A stretch of 64,000 nt of DNA from Enorma massiliensis phI (GTDB taxonomy: Bacteria > Actinomycetota > Coriobacteriia > Coriobacteriales > Coriobacteriaceae), in assembly GCF_000311845.1 (NCBI RefSeq), contig NZ_HE978575.1:526604-590603 (forward strand). The letters run 5' to 3'. This document shows positions 18,148 to 27,100 of this stretch, piece by piece; within the stretch, counting starts at the first letter, position 1; the number at the start of each line of letters is the position of its first letter. The notes beneath the pieces were generated by a model that made no database searches, had not been told where the DNA came from, and saw only the letters and a list, made by a program, of their open reading frames with translations. Made by a program: the position numbers and the translations under genes.

Positions 18148-18347
18148 CTTGGTCAAAAACACCATTTCGGTGGTACTTTCAAACATAAGAGGCACCCATT
18201 TTTACCTGTGGGTAGGCCTTTACGCGTTCAAAATTCGCTCACATCGACGAAATCAACGGAACGAGATGGCCTTTCAGCTTTCATGCGGCTATGCAATCGC
18301 TCTATTTTGGTGCGCGGCATACCACCGAAACGATATTTTTGACCAAG
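18148..18347. repeat. Inverted-repeat element, MITE-like
   Basis: Two 28-base arms, 18148-18175 (starting CTTGGTCAAAAACACC) and 18320-18347, are inverted copies with 25 of 28 matches, separated by 144 bases. A second, weaker pair (GTAAGTTTTTCGTA near 18102 and ACGAAAAGTT near 18351) lies outside them. The whole stretch 17955-18383 is AT-rich compared with its neighbours and carries no convincing gene. It may be a miniature mobile element or a structured RNA. Confidence 0.65.
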
Positions 18348-18383
18348 CGTACGAAAAGTTAGCGCATTGGGGGCGCGGGAAGT

Positions 18384-19133
18384 TTAGAACACCGCTGCCA
18401 CGCGGGCGGGGAGGCCGGTGGCGCCTTCGATGTGCGGCCAGCTCACAAACACGATGGCACCCGTCGCAGGCACCTTGTCGAGGTTCGCCATGACTTCTAC
18501 CTGCAGGTGGCCATGGTCGAGCACGTAGCGCTCGCAGGCAAGATCGTCGGCTTCCGCCGCCAGGAACGAGGCATCCGTGTCGAAGGTCTCATGCCCGTTC
18601 ATCTGGATATCTCGTTCCTCATAGAGGAAGCGGAGCGCCTCCATCGACCAGCCGGGGCAGTGCTCGCCTCCGTCCTCGTCGAAGTTGTTGAGCGCGTCGT
18701 TATCGGGCCAGCGCTGGTACCAGTCGGTGCGTAGCGCCACGAAGGCGCCGGCGGGAATGCGCCCATGCTCAGCTTCCCAGGCTTCGATGTCTGCCACGGT
18801 TACGGCGGTGTCGGGGCCCTCGGCGGCGACCTTGCCGGTGAGGTCGATCACGCAGAGCGGCATGGCCATCTGCTCCACGCCGTAGGCCTCGGAGCCAACC
18901 TTGCCCGGTGTGAAGTGGCTCGGAAAGTCTACGTGCGTGCCGAACTGCCCGGGGAACTTGTAGGTGTGAATGCGGCAAGAGAGCATCTCTTCGTCGTAGT
19001 CGAAGACGGTCTTGCACAGTTCCACGGAGCCCTCGGGGATGCCCGCCCAGTACGGGCTGTCGTTCGTAAGCGGGTGAGTGAGGTCTACCCAGGTTCCTTG
19101 TTGCAGCTTCTTGAGTTCTGGCCAGAGGCTCAT
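18384..19133 (-). CDS. Cyclase/kynurenine-formamidase-like metal hydrolase
   Basis: The 249-residue protein belongs to the cyclase (PF04199) family. It has WVDLTHPLTNDSP at the N-terminus and the metal-binding signature GTHVDFPSHF (H-x-D-x-x-x-H) at about residues 65-75. The later VEVMANLDKVP and VFVSWPHIEGATG segments are also typical. Members hydrolyse amides such as N-formylkynurenine, or act on other small metabolites. Start ATG 19133 has GAAAGGAGACC upstream. The gene reads in the same direction as the broken trpB2 upstream, but 340 bases and a palindrome separate them. A link to tryptophan metabolism is possible but unproven. Confidence 0.85.
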   Translation of the reverse strand: MSLWPELKKLQQGTWVDLTHPLTNDSPYWAGIPEGSVELCKTVFDYDEEMLSCRIHTYKFPGQFGTHVDFPSHFTPGKVGSEAYGVEQMAMPLCVIDLTGKVAAEGPDTAVTVADIEAWEAEHGRIPAGAFVALRTDWYQRWPDNDALNNFDEDGGEHCPGWSMEALRFLYEERDIQMNGHETFDTDASFLAAEADDLACERYVLDHGHLQVEVMANLDKVPATGAIVFVSWPHIEGATGLPARVAAVF

Positions 19134-19281
19134 CTTGGTCTCCTTTCGACGGGGCGGGTGAGGGGCATGCGTACACGGCGTGTCGCATGCGGGGCGCTGC
19201 ACCGCAAACGCATGCGATGCGACCGCGCATTTCCTCCATAGTACCTGTCATCGGCGCGTGAATACGCCGGTCCAGCCAAGT

Positions 19282-19417
19282 TCGAGGCTCGAGTCGGAAG
19301 GTTTTAACGAAGGTGCCGAGTAGACTCAGGCTTTGGACAACAAAACACCAGTTGGCATTAGTGCGAAACGGCGGCTTACTCGGCGATGTTCGAAAAACCT
19401 TCCGACTCGAGCCTCGA
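19282..19417. repeat. Long inverted repeat downstream of trpB2
   Basis: Perfect 24-base arms (19282-19305 and 19394-19417, centred on CTCGAGTCGGAAGG) flank 88 bases. With gaps the pairing extends inward to GCCGAGTA (about 19315) and TACTCGGC (about 19378). The element could act as a terminator for trpB2, although no U-tract follows either arm, or be a miniature mobile element. Confidence 0.7.
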
Positions 19418-19474
19418 GTTGTCAAAGAGCTGGAACATGCCGGAGCCCATCAGGTGGGTTCGAGCATATTCCCG

Positions 19475-20866
19475 TTATTGGATGCCCGGAATGGAGGGGA
19501 TCGTCGCGAGCCCGCGCTCGAGCTCCTCGTCGGTGGGGATGTGGTCCTCCAGCTCGCCGCGGTTGAACTTGTCGTAGGCGACCATGTCGAAGTATCCGGT
19601 TCCGGTGAGCCCGAAGAGGATCGTCTTCGCCTCGCCGGTCTCGCGGCACCGCTCCGCCTCGCGCATGGCCACAAGGATTGCGTGCGCGCTTTCGGGCGCG
19701 GGCAGGATGGTTTCCAGCTTGGCGAAGCGCTCGGCCGCCGCGAAGACGTCGGTTTGGCGCACGGCGACAGCATCAAGGTAGCCGTCGTGCTTGAGCTTGG
19801 AGACGATAGGGCTCATGCCGTGGTAGCGCAGGCCGCCCGCGTGGTCGGGGCTTGGAATGAAGCCGTTGCCGAGCGTATACATCTTGCAGAGCGGGCAGGT
19901 CTGGCCCGTGTCGGCGAAGTCGTAGGCATAGCGGCCCCGGGTGAGCGACGGGCAGCTCGCGGGCTCTACCGCGATGAAGCGCGTGGCCGGCCGTGCGCCT
20001 GTGAGCTTGTCGCGCATGAACGGGGCGATGAGCCCGCCCAAGTTCGAGCCGCCGCCCGCGCACCCGATGACCACATCGGGATATTCGCCCAGCTCGCGAA
20101 GGGCCTCGTAGCTTTCTAGCCCGATGATGCTCTGATGCAGCACCACTTGGTTAAGGACGCTGCCCAGCTGGTAGCGCCCGCGGTTCTCGGGCACATGCAG
20201 CGCGCGCTCCACCGCCTCCGATATCGCGGTGCCAAGCGAGCCGGACGAGCCCGGATCTTAGGCGAGAATGCGCCGGCCGACCTCGGTGGTGTCGGAGGGA
20301 GAGGGCGTTGCCCGCGCGTCGAAGGTCTCCATGATGTTGCGACGGTACGGTTTCTGCTCGTAGGAGCATTTCACCATGAAGATATCGAGGTCGAGCCCAT
20401 AGTGAGCGGCTGCCTCGGCCAGTGCCGTGCCCCACTGCCCGGCGCCCGTCTCGGTCGTGATGTTGGTAATGCCCTGGGCATAGGCGTAGTAAGCTTGGGC
20501 GATGGCGGAGTTGAGCTTGTGAGAACCGCTCGTGTTGTTGCCTTCGAATTTATAGAAGATCTTGGCTGGCGTATCGAGCGCGCGCTCAAGGTTGTAGGCA
20601 CGGCAGAGCGGGCTCGGCCGGTAGACCTTGTACATCTCTAGGACGGGTTCGGGGATGTCGAAGTACGGGGTGCCGTCGTCGAGCTCTTGGTCGATGAGTG
20701 CGTCGGCGAAAACGGGCGCAATATCTGGCTTGGTGGCGACAGCTCCGTTCGGCAGGCGCATGGGTTCGGGTTTTTCGGGCATATCGGCACGCAGGTTGTA
20801 CCAGGCTTTGGGGATCTGGTCTTCGGTGAGGTAGAGACGGTAGGGATCGTGCTTGGATGCGGTCAT
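19475..20866 (-). pseudogene. trpB: trpB2, TrpB-like PLP enzyme broken by an in-frame TAA
   Basis: A 463-codon frame encodes a TrpB2-type tryptophan synthase beta chain, which condenses indole with serine using PLP. The N-terminal part has the PLP lysine in NNTSGSHKLNSA (Lys117) and TETGAGQWGTALAEAAAHYG. The C-terminal part has the phosphate-binding GCAGGGSNLGG and the final LTGTGYFDM. A single TAA at 20260-20258 (codon 203) interrupts it within GRRILA-stop-DPGSSGSLG, and the frame is otherwise intact on both sides. One G-to-T change from GAA would explain it. ATG 20866 has GAAAGGACGC upstream. The downstream half alone lacks the PLP lysine, so it should be inactive. The gene is preceded by a tryptophan leader peptide and attenuator. 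Confidence 0.85.
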
Positions 20867-21021
20867 GATGCGTCCTTTCTCATCCGGGGGCGCTGCCCGC
20901 CGGCAGTCGCTCCAAGCTCAGAATGCTCCCGCGTGCGCTGCGGCGATCGAAGAGGCTTGCTTTTCGCCTCGGCACACGTTGCCTGTTGCGCGCTATCAGG
21001 CGACATGCGTCGTTCGCCGGC

Positions 21022-21055
21022 AAAAAAGAAGGCCCCCGGATTACCGGAGGCCTTC
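21022..21055 (-). terminator. Attenuator hairpin upstream of trpB2
   Basis: On the minus strand GAAGGCCTCCGG (21055-21044) pairs with CCGGGGGCCTTC (21039-21028), with one G-U pair and a four-base loop. Six U residues follow at 21027-21022. It lies 30 bases after the leader-peptide stop and 156 bases before the trpB2 start, the classic place for a transcription attenuator. Confidence 0.8.
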
Positions 21056-21085
21056 CATGGTGTAGCGCGTTGGTAGGGGAGCCTG

Positions 21086-21181
21086 CTAATCCGAGAGAGA
21101 CGGTATGCGCTTGTTCCACCACCAGGCAGCGGCCTGCTGCATCAGGTGCAGCGTATTGGCGTTGTTGACGATGGCGGTCAT
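21086..21181 (-). CDS. trpL: Tryptophan operon leader peptide with three Trp codons
   Basis: A 31-codon open frame starts at ATG 21181 with GAAAGGCTCC upstream and ends with TAG at 21086. Residues 20-22 are three consecutive Trp codons (AAAWWWNKR context), a hallmark of trp attenuation leaders. A stall at these codons when tRNA-Trp is uncharged would change folding of the downstream RNA. The intrinsic hairpin 30 bases after the stop is the expected target. Known trp leaders (TrpL) are 14-30 residues with tandem Trp, so size and placement fit. It implies that the trpB2 gene downstream belongs to tryptophan synthesis or indole salvage rather than an unrelated PLP reaction. Confidence 0.8.
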   Translation of the reverse strand: MTAIVNNANTLHLMQQAAAWWWNKRIPSLSD

Positions 21182-21219
21182 AGCGGAGCCTTTCTGTAGT
21201 CTCCATCGGATTGCGGACA

Positions 21220-21235
21220 CTTTATCACGATAAAG
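21220..21235. promoter_or_regulatory. Perfect palindrome in the trpL promoter region
   Basis: CTTTATCACGATAAAG is a palindrome with 7-base arms and a two-base centre, placed 39-54 bases before the leader-peptide ATG. Read on the minus strand, a TTGCCG -35-like element precedes it, so the palindrome would overlap the -10 region. It is a candidate repressor operator, but the regulator is unknown and the sequence is unlike the E. coli TrpR box. Confidence 0.45.
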
Positions 21236-21331
21236 CTGCGATGCAGCCGGCAACTAGAAATGTATCTCGAGCGTTTCCACCATCGATTGGCTCAGCGAGA
21301 AACGCAAAAGCCCGTCAAACAGGACGCGGAC

Positions 21332-21471
21332 GCAACTTTTGAACACTCCACGGCGTGTGCCCTGAGTACAACCGCGATAGCTCATGAGTTATTAGCCCTC
21401 TGAGCTGCGCAATCTCTTGCTGCCCATCTGCCTTTACTCGTTCACTGTGCCCTGGAGTGCCCAAAAGTTGC
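21332..21471. repeat. Inverted-repeat element, family A copy 1
   Basis: Arms GCAACTTTTGAACACTCCA (21332-21350) and TGGAGTGCCCAAAAGTTGC (21453-21471) are inverted copies with 17 of 19 matches around a 102-base centre. The right arm recurs at 35542-35561. No gene is supported inside. The element ends 46 bases before the HD gene stop. Confidence 0.65.
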
Positions 21472-21516
21472 ACTCAGCGACGTTCCGGGTGCCTCAACGA
21501 CACAAATGCTCGGCGG

Positions 21517-22449
21517 TTAGCTGAGCTGCTCGTCGATCCAAGCGCGCAGGTGCCCGTCCATGCGGCCGATGAGCGCGCGAGTGGCACGGTTGGTGTACGG
21601 GCGCGCTATGCCAAAAGGCGTGCTCAGCAGTTCGAACAGATATCCTTGATCGGCCATGATTTCGAGGCTTGCGGGGTAGACCAGTTCAAAGGCAAAGCAG
21701 GCGAGCCCCACCACGTGGTCCACGGCGGTCGATTGGTCGCTATAGCGGACGGTCTGGTGCGCGAAGAACGCATCCTCGGCAGCGGGCGAAATGTCGCCTG
21801 CGAGCAGCTCGTCTTCGGTTGCTCCCACGACGGTCTCGACGGTATCGGTGCACGAAACGCGCAGGATATCGATTTTGTCGGCATCGCGCACAAGATTGCA
21901 GAGCGCGCGCGAGCGAAGGTCGAGGTCGTCAGGAAGGCGAAAGTCGCTGTGGTGGCCTACTGCTGCACGGATGATCTCGTCGACCGAGGGCTCTTCGATA
22001 AAAGTGCGAACGCTGCCAGCGGTGCGCGCGTGGGCCAAGAACTCATCATCATGGGAGAGGGCTTCCGGTAGTGTGGCGTTCACACGGGCGAGCGAGCCGT
22101 CAAACAGGTGCCGCCCGTCCTCGAAAAGCACGTCGACGCCGATAGCCGCATGGCTGGCGGACATGCTGTCTTTGAAGGTGCCCCAACGGCGAAGCTGCTC
22201 GAATCGGCCGATGTCGTGCAGGAGTCCGCAGAGCCAGGCGAGGTCCGCGCCCGCCTGCGTGAAGCCCGATGCGCGAGCGATGTGGTCGCAAAGGTCGGCG
22301 ACACGATAGGTGTGCTCCGCTTTGAGCGCGATGCGCGGGTTCTCCCGGTCGTAGGGGGCGAGGTATGCTTCGAACGCCGTTCGCGCCCGCTCGCGATCGA
22401 TGGAGACCGTTGCCTCGTCGCTCAAGCTGCTGGCTTTATCGTTTGTCAT
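21517..22449 (-). CDS. HD-domain phosphohydrolase
   Basis: The 310-residue cytoplasmic protein has an HD domain. His65 lies in LKAEHTYRV, the HD pair in LCGLLHDIGRFEQLRR (about 95-110), and further conserved acidic/His residues in VGHHSDFRLP and VRDADKIDILR. These residues bind metals in phosphohydrolases acting on nucleotides or nucleotide second messengers. No other domain is attached. The gene lies six bases downstream of the DUF4143 ATPase stop on the same strand, so the two could share a transcript. The ribosome binding site is weak (GGGGATG). Substrate cannot be told from sequence. Confidence 0.85.
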   Translation of the reverse strand: MTNDKASSLSDEATVSIDRERARTAFEAYLAPYDRENPRIALKAEHTYRVADLCDHIARASGFTQAGADLAWLCGLLHDIGRFEQLRRWGTFKDSMSASHAAIGVDVLFEDGRHLFDGSLARVNATLPEALSHDDEFLAHARTAGSVRTFIEEPSVDEIIRAAVGHHSDFRLPDDLDLRSRALCNLVRDADKIDILRVSCTDTVETVVGATEDELLAGDISPAAEDAFFAHQTVRYSDQSTAVDHVVGLACFAFELVYPASLEIMADQGYLFELLSTPFGIARPYTNRATRALIGRMDGHLRAWIDEQLS

Positions 22450-22454
22450 ATTGG

Positions 22455-23825
22455 TTACATCCCCGTTTCGCTGTCATCAAGCAACCATTTCCATGCGGAA
22501 GCTTGCACAATGCGCCGTCCGTTGTTCTCGTAAATCGTCTCATGTCCGCTCCCGACCAGAAGAAGCCCCTCTTCAAGGCCCGTTTCGTCGAGTGCTTCCC
22601 ACAATGCTCTGAGTTCCCGCTGTGCCGTCTTTTCGTCTTCCATTGATTCGGTGACCTGGATCAGTCGAAATGCTTCCTGCTCGAGCGCATCGCCAACCAC
22701 GAAGTCTATTTCATAACCATGTTGCTTCGTGTGAAGCATTGAGATGCCGCCATCGCGCATAGAGGGATGGCGTCGTCTGAGTTCAAGGTATACGGCGTCC
22801 TCGAGCCGCTGCCCGCGTTCGCACGCTCCTGCTCGGCTGCTTGCTAGGGCAATGCCTGGGTCAGCAGCGTAGATTTTTGGTCGCGTCGTACTCTTTTCTG
22901 AGAGGCTCAGCGAGAACTCTTTGACTTGGAAGACGAGATAGGCTTCTTCAAAATATGCGAGCAAGTCGGCAAGGTATGCACGACCGGTCGCAATTCCCGC
23001 CGAGCGCAAATCGTTCTCGATTTTTCGTAGCGAGATCTGCTTGCCGTTGAGCCCCATGAGCCTGCGAGCGAGCGCTGCCGCGACGCGTGGTCGCGCGATG
23101 TCATGACGTTCGACTACATCGCATGTGACGACGCGCTGAACATATGACTGAAGCAAAGCGATTGCTTGGGATGTCGGGAGGCCCTGCGCCGCAGGGAATC
23201 CTCCACGCGTGAGGTATTCGTCAAACATCGCCTGCATACGCGCGCCCAAGCGCGGAGAGAAATGCGGGCCTTTCAGCAATTCAGCGCCATCGGGTGTCAT
23301 GGTAAGTCGCTCGCGAAACGAAAACGGTAAAAGCTCGAAGTCGATGGCGCGACCACGAAACTCGGTTGAGATTTCCGTTGAGAGCATTTTCGATGAGGAG
23401 CCACTGATGTAGATGGTAGCTTTAGTGGTATCAACGATGCGGCGAAGCCAGCTACCCCATTGCTTCATCTCCTGAAGCTCGTCAAAAAAGAGGTAGATGC
23501 CGTCGAGGTTAGCGCCTGCTTGTTGGGCGAGGTATCGAAACGCCTCGAGAACGGCGTCTCCCGTTTGTGGCGTGGCAGGGCTGATGCGATTATCCTCGAA
23601 GTTGAAGTAGCAGATAGCTTCAGCGGGAACTCCTGCTTCGAGCAGTGCATCCATTTCTTGGAAAAGGCGATATGATTTACCTGATCGGCGCATACCGGTT
23701 ACAACCTTGACGAGATTTCCCGCCCGTGGCGGCAGCGCGTTACCTAGGTTGAGAGAGCGTGGAACAATGGGACGGTATGTATCAAGATCAAACTCTTGCA
23801 ATATGCCGAGCACGGTTTGGTTCAT
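22455..23825 (-). CDS. AAA ATPase with DUF4143 domain
   Basis: The 456-residue protein has an N-terminal AAA_14 ATPase (Walker A GMRRSGKSYRLFQ near residues 44-56; Walker B LFFDELQEM near 112-120). The sensor stretch IYISGSSSKMLSTE is also present. The DUF4143 C-terminal domain (about 225-450) is nuclease-like, with GYEIDFVVGD containing the E-x-D-F core. These proteins are common in anaerobes and often vary between strains, but their role is not established. The start has GGAGGTAGCT upstream. Four operator-like half-sites overlap its promoter. The HD gene follows almost directly. Confidence 0.88.
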   Translation of the reverse strand: MNQTVLGILQEFDLDTYRPIVPRSLNLGNALPPRAGNLVKVVTGMRRSGKSYRLFQEMDALLEAGVPAEAICYFNFEDNRISPATPQTGDAVLEAFRYLAQQAGANLDGIYLFFDELQEMKQWGSWLRRIVDTTKATIYISGSSSKMLSTEISTEFRGRAIDFELLPFSFRERLTMTPDGAELLKGPHFSPRLGARMQAMFDEYLTRGGFPAAQGLPTSQAIALLQSYVQRVVTCDVVERHDIARPRVAAALARRLMGLNGKQISLRKIENDLRSAGIATGRAYLADLLAYFEEAYLVFQVKEFSLSLSEKSTTRPKIYAADPGIALASSRAGACERGQRLEDAVYLELRRRHPSMRDGGISMLHTKQHGYEIDFVVGDALEQEAFRLIQVTESMEDEKTAQRELRALWEALDETGLEEGLLLVGSGHETIYENNGRRIVQASAWKWLLDDSETGM

Positions 23826-23841
23826 AGCTACCTCCGCATAA

Positions 23842-23896
23842 TTGGTAATAATATCTTACCAATTTCAGTATAACTGGTAAGTTCAAATTACCAATT
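23842..23896 (-). promoter_or_regulatory. Promoter with four clustered TTGGTAA half-sites
   Basis: The half-site TTGGTAA or its complement TTACCAA occurs at 23842-23848, 23857-23863 and 23888-23894, with a one-base variant (CTGGTAA) at 23874-23880. Orientations alternate. On the minus strand, TTGGTA (23894-23889) and TATACT (23872-23867) make a -35/-10 pair with 16-base spacing, so two half-sites overlap the promoter elements. This arrangement suggests cooperative repression of the DUF4143 ATPase gene by an unknown regulator. Confidence 0.6.
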
Positions 23897-24059
23897 AACA
23901 AGGTTTTAGCCGGGTGTTCTCTTGAGGGCTCGGATTACTTCGCTTCTGCAACGGGACATTCTAGGCAAACAACCGGTGTTTTTCTTAGGTTCACGCCCGT
24001 TCCAGCACTAAACACCCTGCAGTTAGCCCATATCGCCAGCTTCACTAGCATGATGCGCA

Positions 24060-24156
24060 GGGTCCCCCGCCCATGCTCCTGCGCAGTTTCGCAGAAAGGC
24101 CCAGCAGTGCTGGGCCTTTCGAGAATGTCTGAGCAAGGAGCATAGGCGGGGGACCC
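24060..24156. repeat. Nested palindrome after purL
   Basis: Outer arms of 21 bases, 24060-24080 (GGGTCCCCCGCCCATGCTCC...) and 24136-24156, are inverted copies with one mismatch. They enclose a second palindrome, GAAAGGCCCAGCA and its complement at 24094-24120. The element ends 14 bases from the purL stop. It resembles a mobile palindromic unit that carries a terminator. Confidence 0.7.
24094..24120 (-). terminator. Probable bidirectional terminator after purL
   Basis: Stem GAAAGGCCCAGCA / TGCTGGGCCTTTC is 13 bp with a one-base centre. T-rich ends are seen on both strands, though short. It is the first strong hairpin after the purL stop on the minus strand. Confidence 0.6.
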
Positions 24157-24170
24157 GCCGGGAGCACGTG

Positions 24171-27100
24171 CTATGCGAAGTACCCAACACCGCTCTCGAA
24201 GATCGGCATGAACTTCTCGCCCGGGACGTTGCGATACAGGTTTTCGCCACGGCGCTCGACATGCCCCATCTTGCCGAAGACACGGCCGTCCGGGCTGGTG
24301 ATGCCTTCGATGGCAAGCACGGAGCCGTTCGGGTTCACCGAAAGGTCCATGCTCGGCATGCCTGTCTCGTCAACGTACTGGGTAGCGATCTGCCCGCCCG
24401 CGATGAGCTCGCGCTGGACGGCCTCGCTCGCCACGAAGCGGCCCTCGCCATGGGAGATGGCCACGGTGTAGGCCTCTCCGGGCTTGCAAGCGGAGAGCCA
24501 GGGCGAGAGGTCGCTGGCCACGCGGGTGCGTACCAGGCGGCTCTGGTGCCGGCCGATGGTGTTGAAGGTGAGGGTCGGTGCCTCGGGCGTGGCGTCCACG
24601 ATGTCACCGTACGGAACGAGGCCCAGCTTCACGAGCGCCTGGAAGCCGTTGCAGATGCCGAGCATGAGGCCATCGCGTGCCTGCAGGAGGTCGCGCACGG
24701 CCTCGGTGACCTCGGGCGCGCGGAAGAACGCCGTGATGAACTTGGCAGAGCCGTCGGGCTCGTCGCCGCCGGAGAAACCGCCCGGGATCATGACGATCTG
24801 GCTCTCGCGGATGCGGCGCGCAAGCTCGTGCGTGCTTTCGGCCACGGCCTCGGGCGAGAGGTTGTTGATCACGAAGACGTCGGCCTCGGCGCCGGCGGCG
24901 CGGAAGGCGCGGGCGCTATCGTACTCGCAGTTGTTGCCGGGGAAGACCGGGATGATCACGCGCGGGCGCGCGAATTTCTCGCCTGCATAGGCCGGTGCGA
25001 TGCGGCCCGTGTCGCTGCAGGTGAAGGTAAGCTGCTCCACATCGTCGAGCTTCTTGGCTTCCTCGGCCGGGGTGCGGTAGGGGAAGACGCCCTCGATGCC
25101 GCTTTCCCATGCTTCCTGCAGCTCGGCAAGGTCGATCTGCTCGGTTGCGGTTTCGAGCACGTAACCTTCGACCGTGGTGCCCAAGGGCTCGATCACGAAG
25201 GAATCTGCAGCGAGTGCATCGAGCGCCGCCGCATCCTCAACCTCAACGATGAAGCTGCCGTACATCGGCTCGAAAAGGCTCTCGATGTCGACGTCGTCGG
25301 CAAGCTCGAAGCCGATCTGGTTGCCCACGCACATCTTGAAGAGGGCTTCAGCGCTGCCGCCGTAGCCGGGGGTTGCCAGCGCCAGGGCGCTTCCATCTTG
25401 GGTGAGACACTCGATGGCATCGAAGACGGCGAGGAGCTGCGAGGGGTCGGGGCGATGGTCGTCGCCATACGAAGCGGGGGCGATGCGGAAGACCGGGTGC
25501 CCCGCGCCCTTGAATTCAGGGGAGACCGCATGGTCGGCACGGCCCGTGCTTACGGCGAAGCTCACGAGGGTGGGCGGCACGTCGAGGTCCTCGAACGAGC
25601 CCGACATGGAGTCCTTGCCGCCGATGGCGCCAACACCAAGGTCCACCTGCGCCATGAGCGCGCCGAGTACGGCTGCTGCCGGCTTGCCCCAGCGCTCCGG
25701 CACGTCGCGCAGGCGCTCGAAGTACTCCTGGAAGGAGAGGTAGGCGCGCTTGCGGGAGAAGCCCGCGGCCACGAGGCGGCTCACGCTCTCAACGACTGAG
25801 AGGTAGGCCCCCGCGAACTGGTCGGCTTCCATGAGATAGGGGTTGAAGCCCCATGCCATGGAGCTCGCGGTCGAGGTCTCGCCGTCGACGGGGAACTTCG
25901 CCACCATGGCCTGCGCAGGGGTGAGCTGGGTGCGTCCGCCAAAGGGCATGAGCACCGTGGCAGCGCCGATGGTCGAGTCGAAGCGTTCGGAGAGGCCCTT
26001 GTTCGAGCAGACGTTGAGGTCGGTTACGAGCGCGCGCATGCGCTCGGCGAGCGTGGCGCCCTCCCAAGCCGGCTGCCACACCTGGCGCGCCGTCACATGC
26101 ACGCTCTGGTGCTTGGGTGCGCCGTTACTGGCCAAGAAGGCGCGGGAAAGGTCCACGATCACGTCGCCGTTCCATGCCATGCGCACGCGCTTCTCGTGCG
26201 TGACCTCGGCGATGACGGTGGCCTCGAGATTCTCCTCGGTGGCATACGCCATGAACTCGTCCACGTCGTCCTCGGCCACGGCCACAGCCATGCGCTCCTG
26301 GCTCTCGGAGATGGCGAGCTCGGTGCCGTCGAGGCCCTCGTACTTCTTCGTGACCTGGTCGAGGTCGATGTAGAGGCCATCGGCGAGCTCGCCCACGGCA
26401 ACGCTCACGCCGCCCGCGCCGAAGTCGTTGCAGCGCTTGATGAGGCGGCAGGCATCGCCGCGGCGGAAGAGGCGCTGGAGCTTCCGCTCCATGGGGGCGT
26501 TGCCCTTCTGCACCTCGGCACCGTCCTTCTCGATGGACTCGACGTTATGCGCCTTGGAGCTGCCCGTAGCGCCGCCGATGCCGTCACGGCCGGTGCGGCC
26601 ACCGAGCAAGATGATCTTGTCGCCGGGCGCGGGCTCCTCGCGGCGCACGTGGCTTGCCGGGGTGGCACCCACCACAGCACCCACCTCCATGCGCTTGGCA
26701 ACGTAGCCGGGGTGGTAGAGCTCGGAGACCTGGCCGGTGGCGAGGCCGATCTGGTTGCCGTAGCTGGCGTATCCGGCGGCAGCGGTGGTCACGAGCTTGC
26801 GCTGCGGGAGCTTGCCCTCGAGCGTCTCCGCGACGGGGACGGTGGGGTCGGCCGCGCCGGTCACGCGCATGGCCTGGTACACATAGCTACGGCCGGAGAG
26901 CGGGTCGCGGATGGCGCCGCCGATGCAAGTGGCCGCGCCGCCGAAGGGCTCGATCTCGGTCGGGTGGTTGTGGGTCTCGTTCTTGAAGAGGAAGAGCCAG
27001 TCCTGGTCTTCGCCATCAACATCTACCGTGACCTTCACGGTGCAGGCGTTGATCTCTTCCGACTCGTCAAGGCCGGTGAGCTGGCCCGTGTGCTTGAGCC

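Noticed and set aside
17977..18342. Small frames on both strands in the AT-rich stretch after azlC
   Set aside because: They overlap the inverted-repeat arms, have poor ribosome binding sites, and show no recognisable protein.
19475..20212. Downstream half of trpB2 as an independent gene
   Set aside because: It lacks the PLP lysine, and its frame is continuous with the upstream half apart from one stop codon.
20258..20260. Recoding of the trpB2 stop
   Set aside because: TAA is not used for selenocysteine or pyrrolysine, and no slippery sequence is present.
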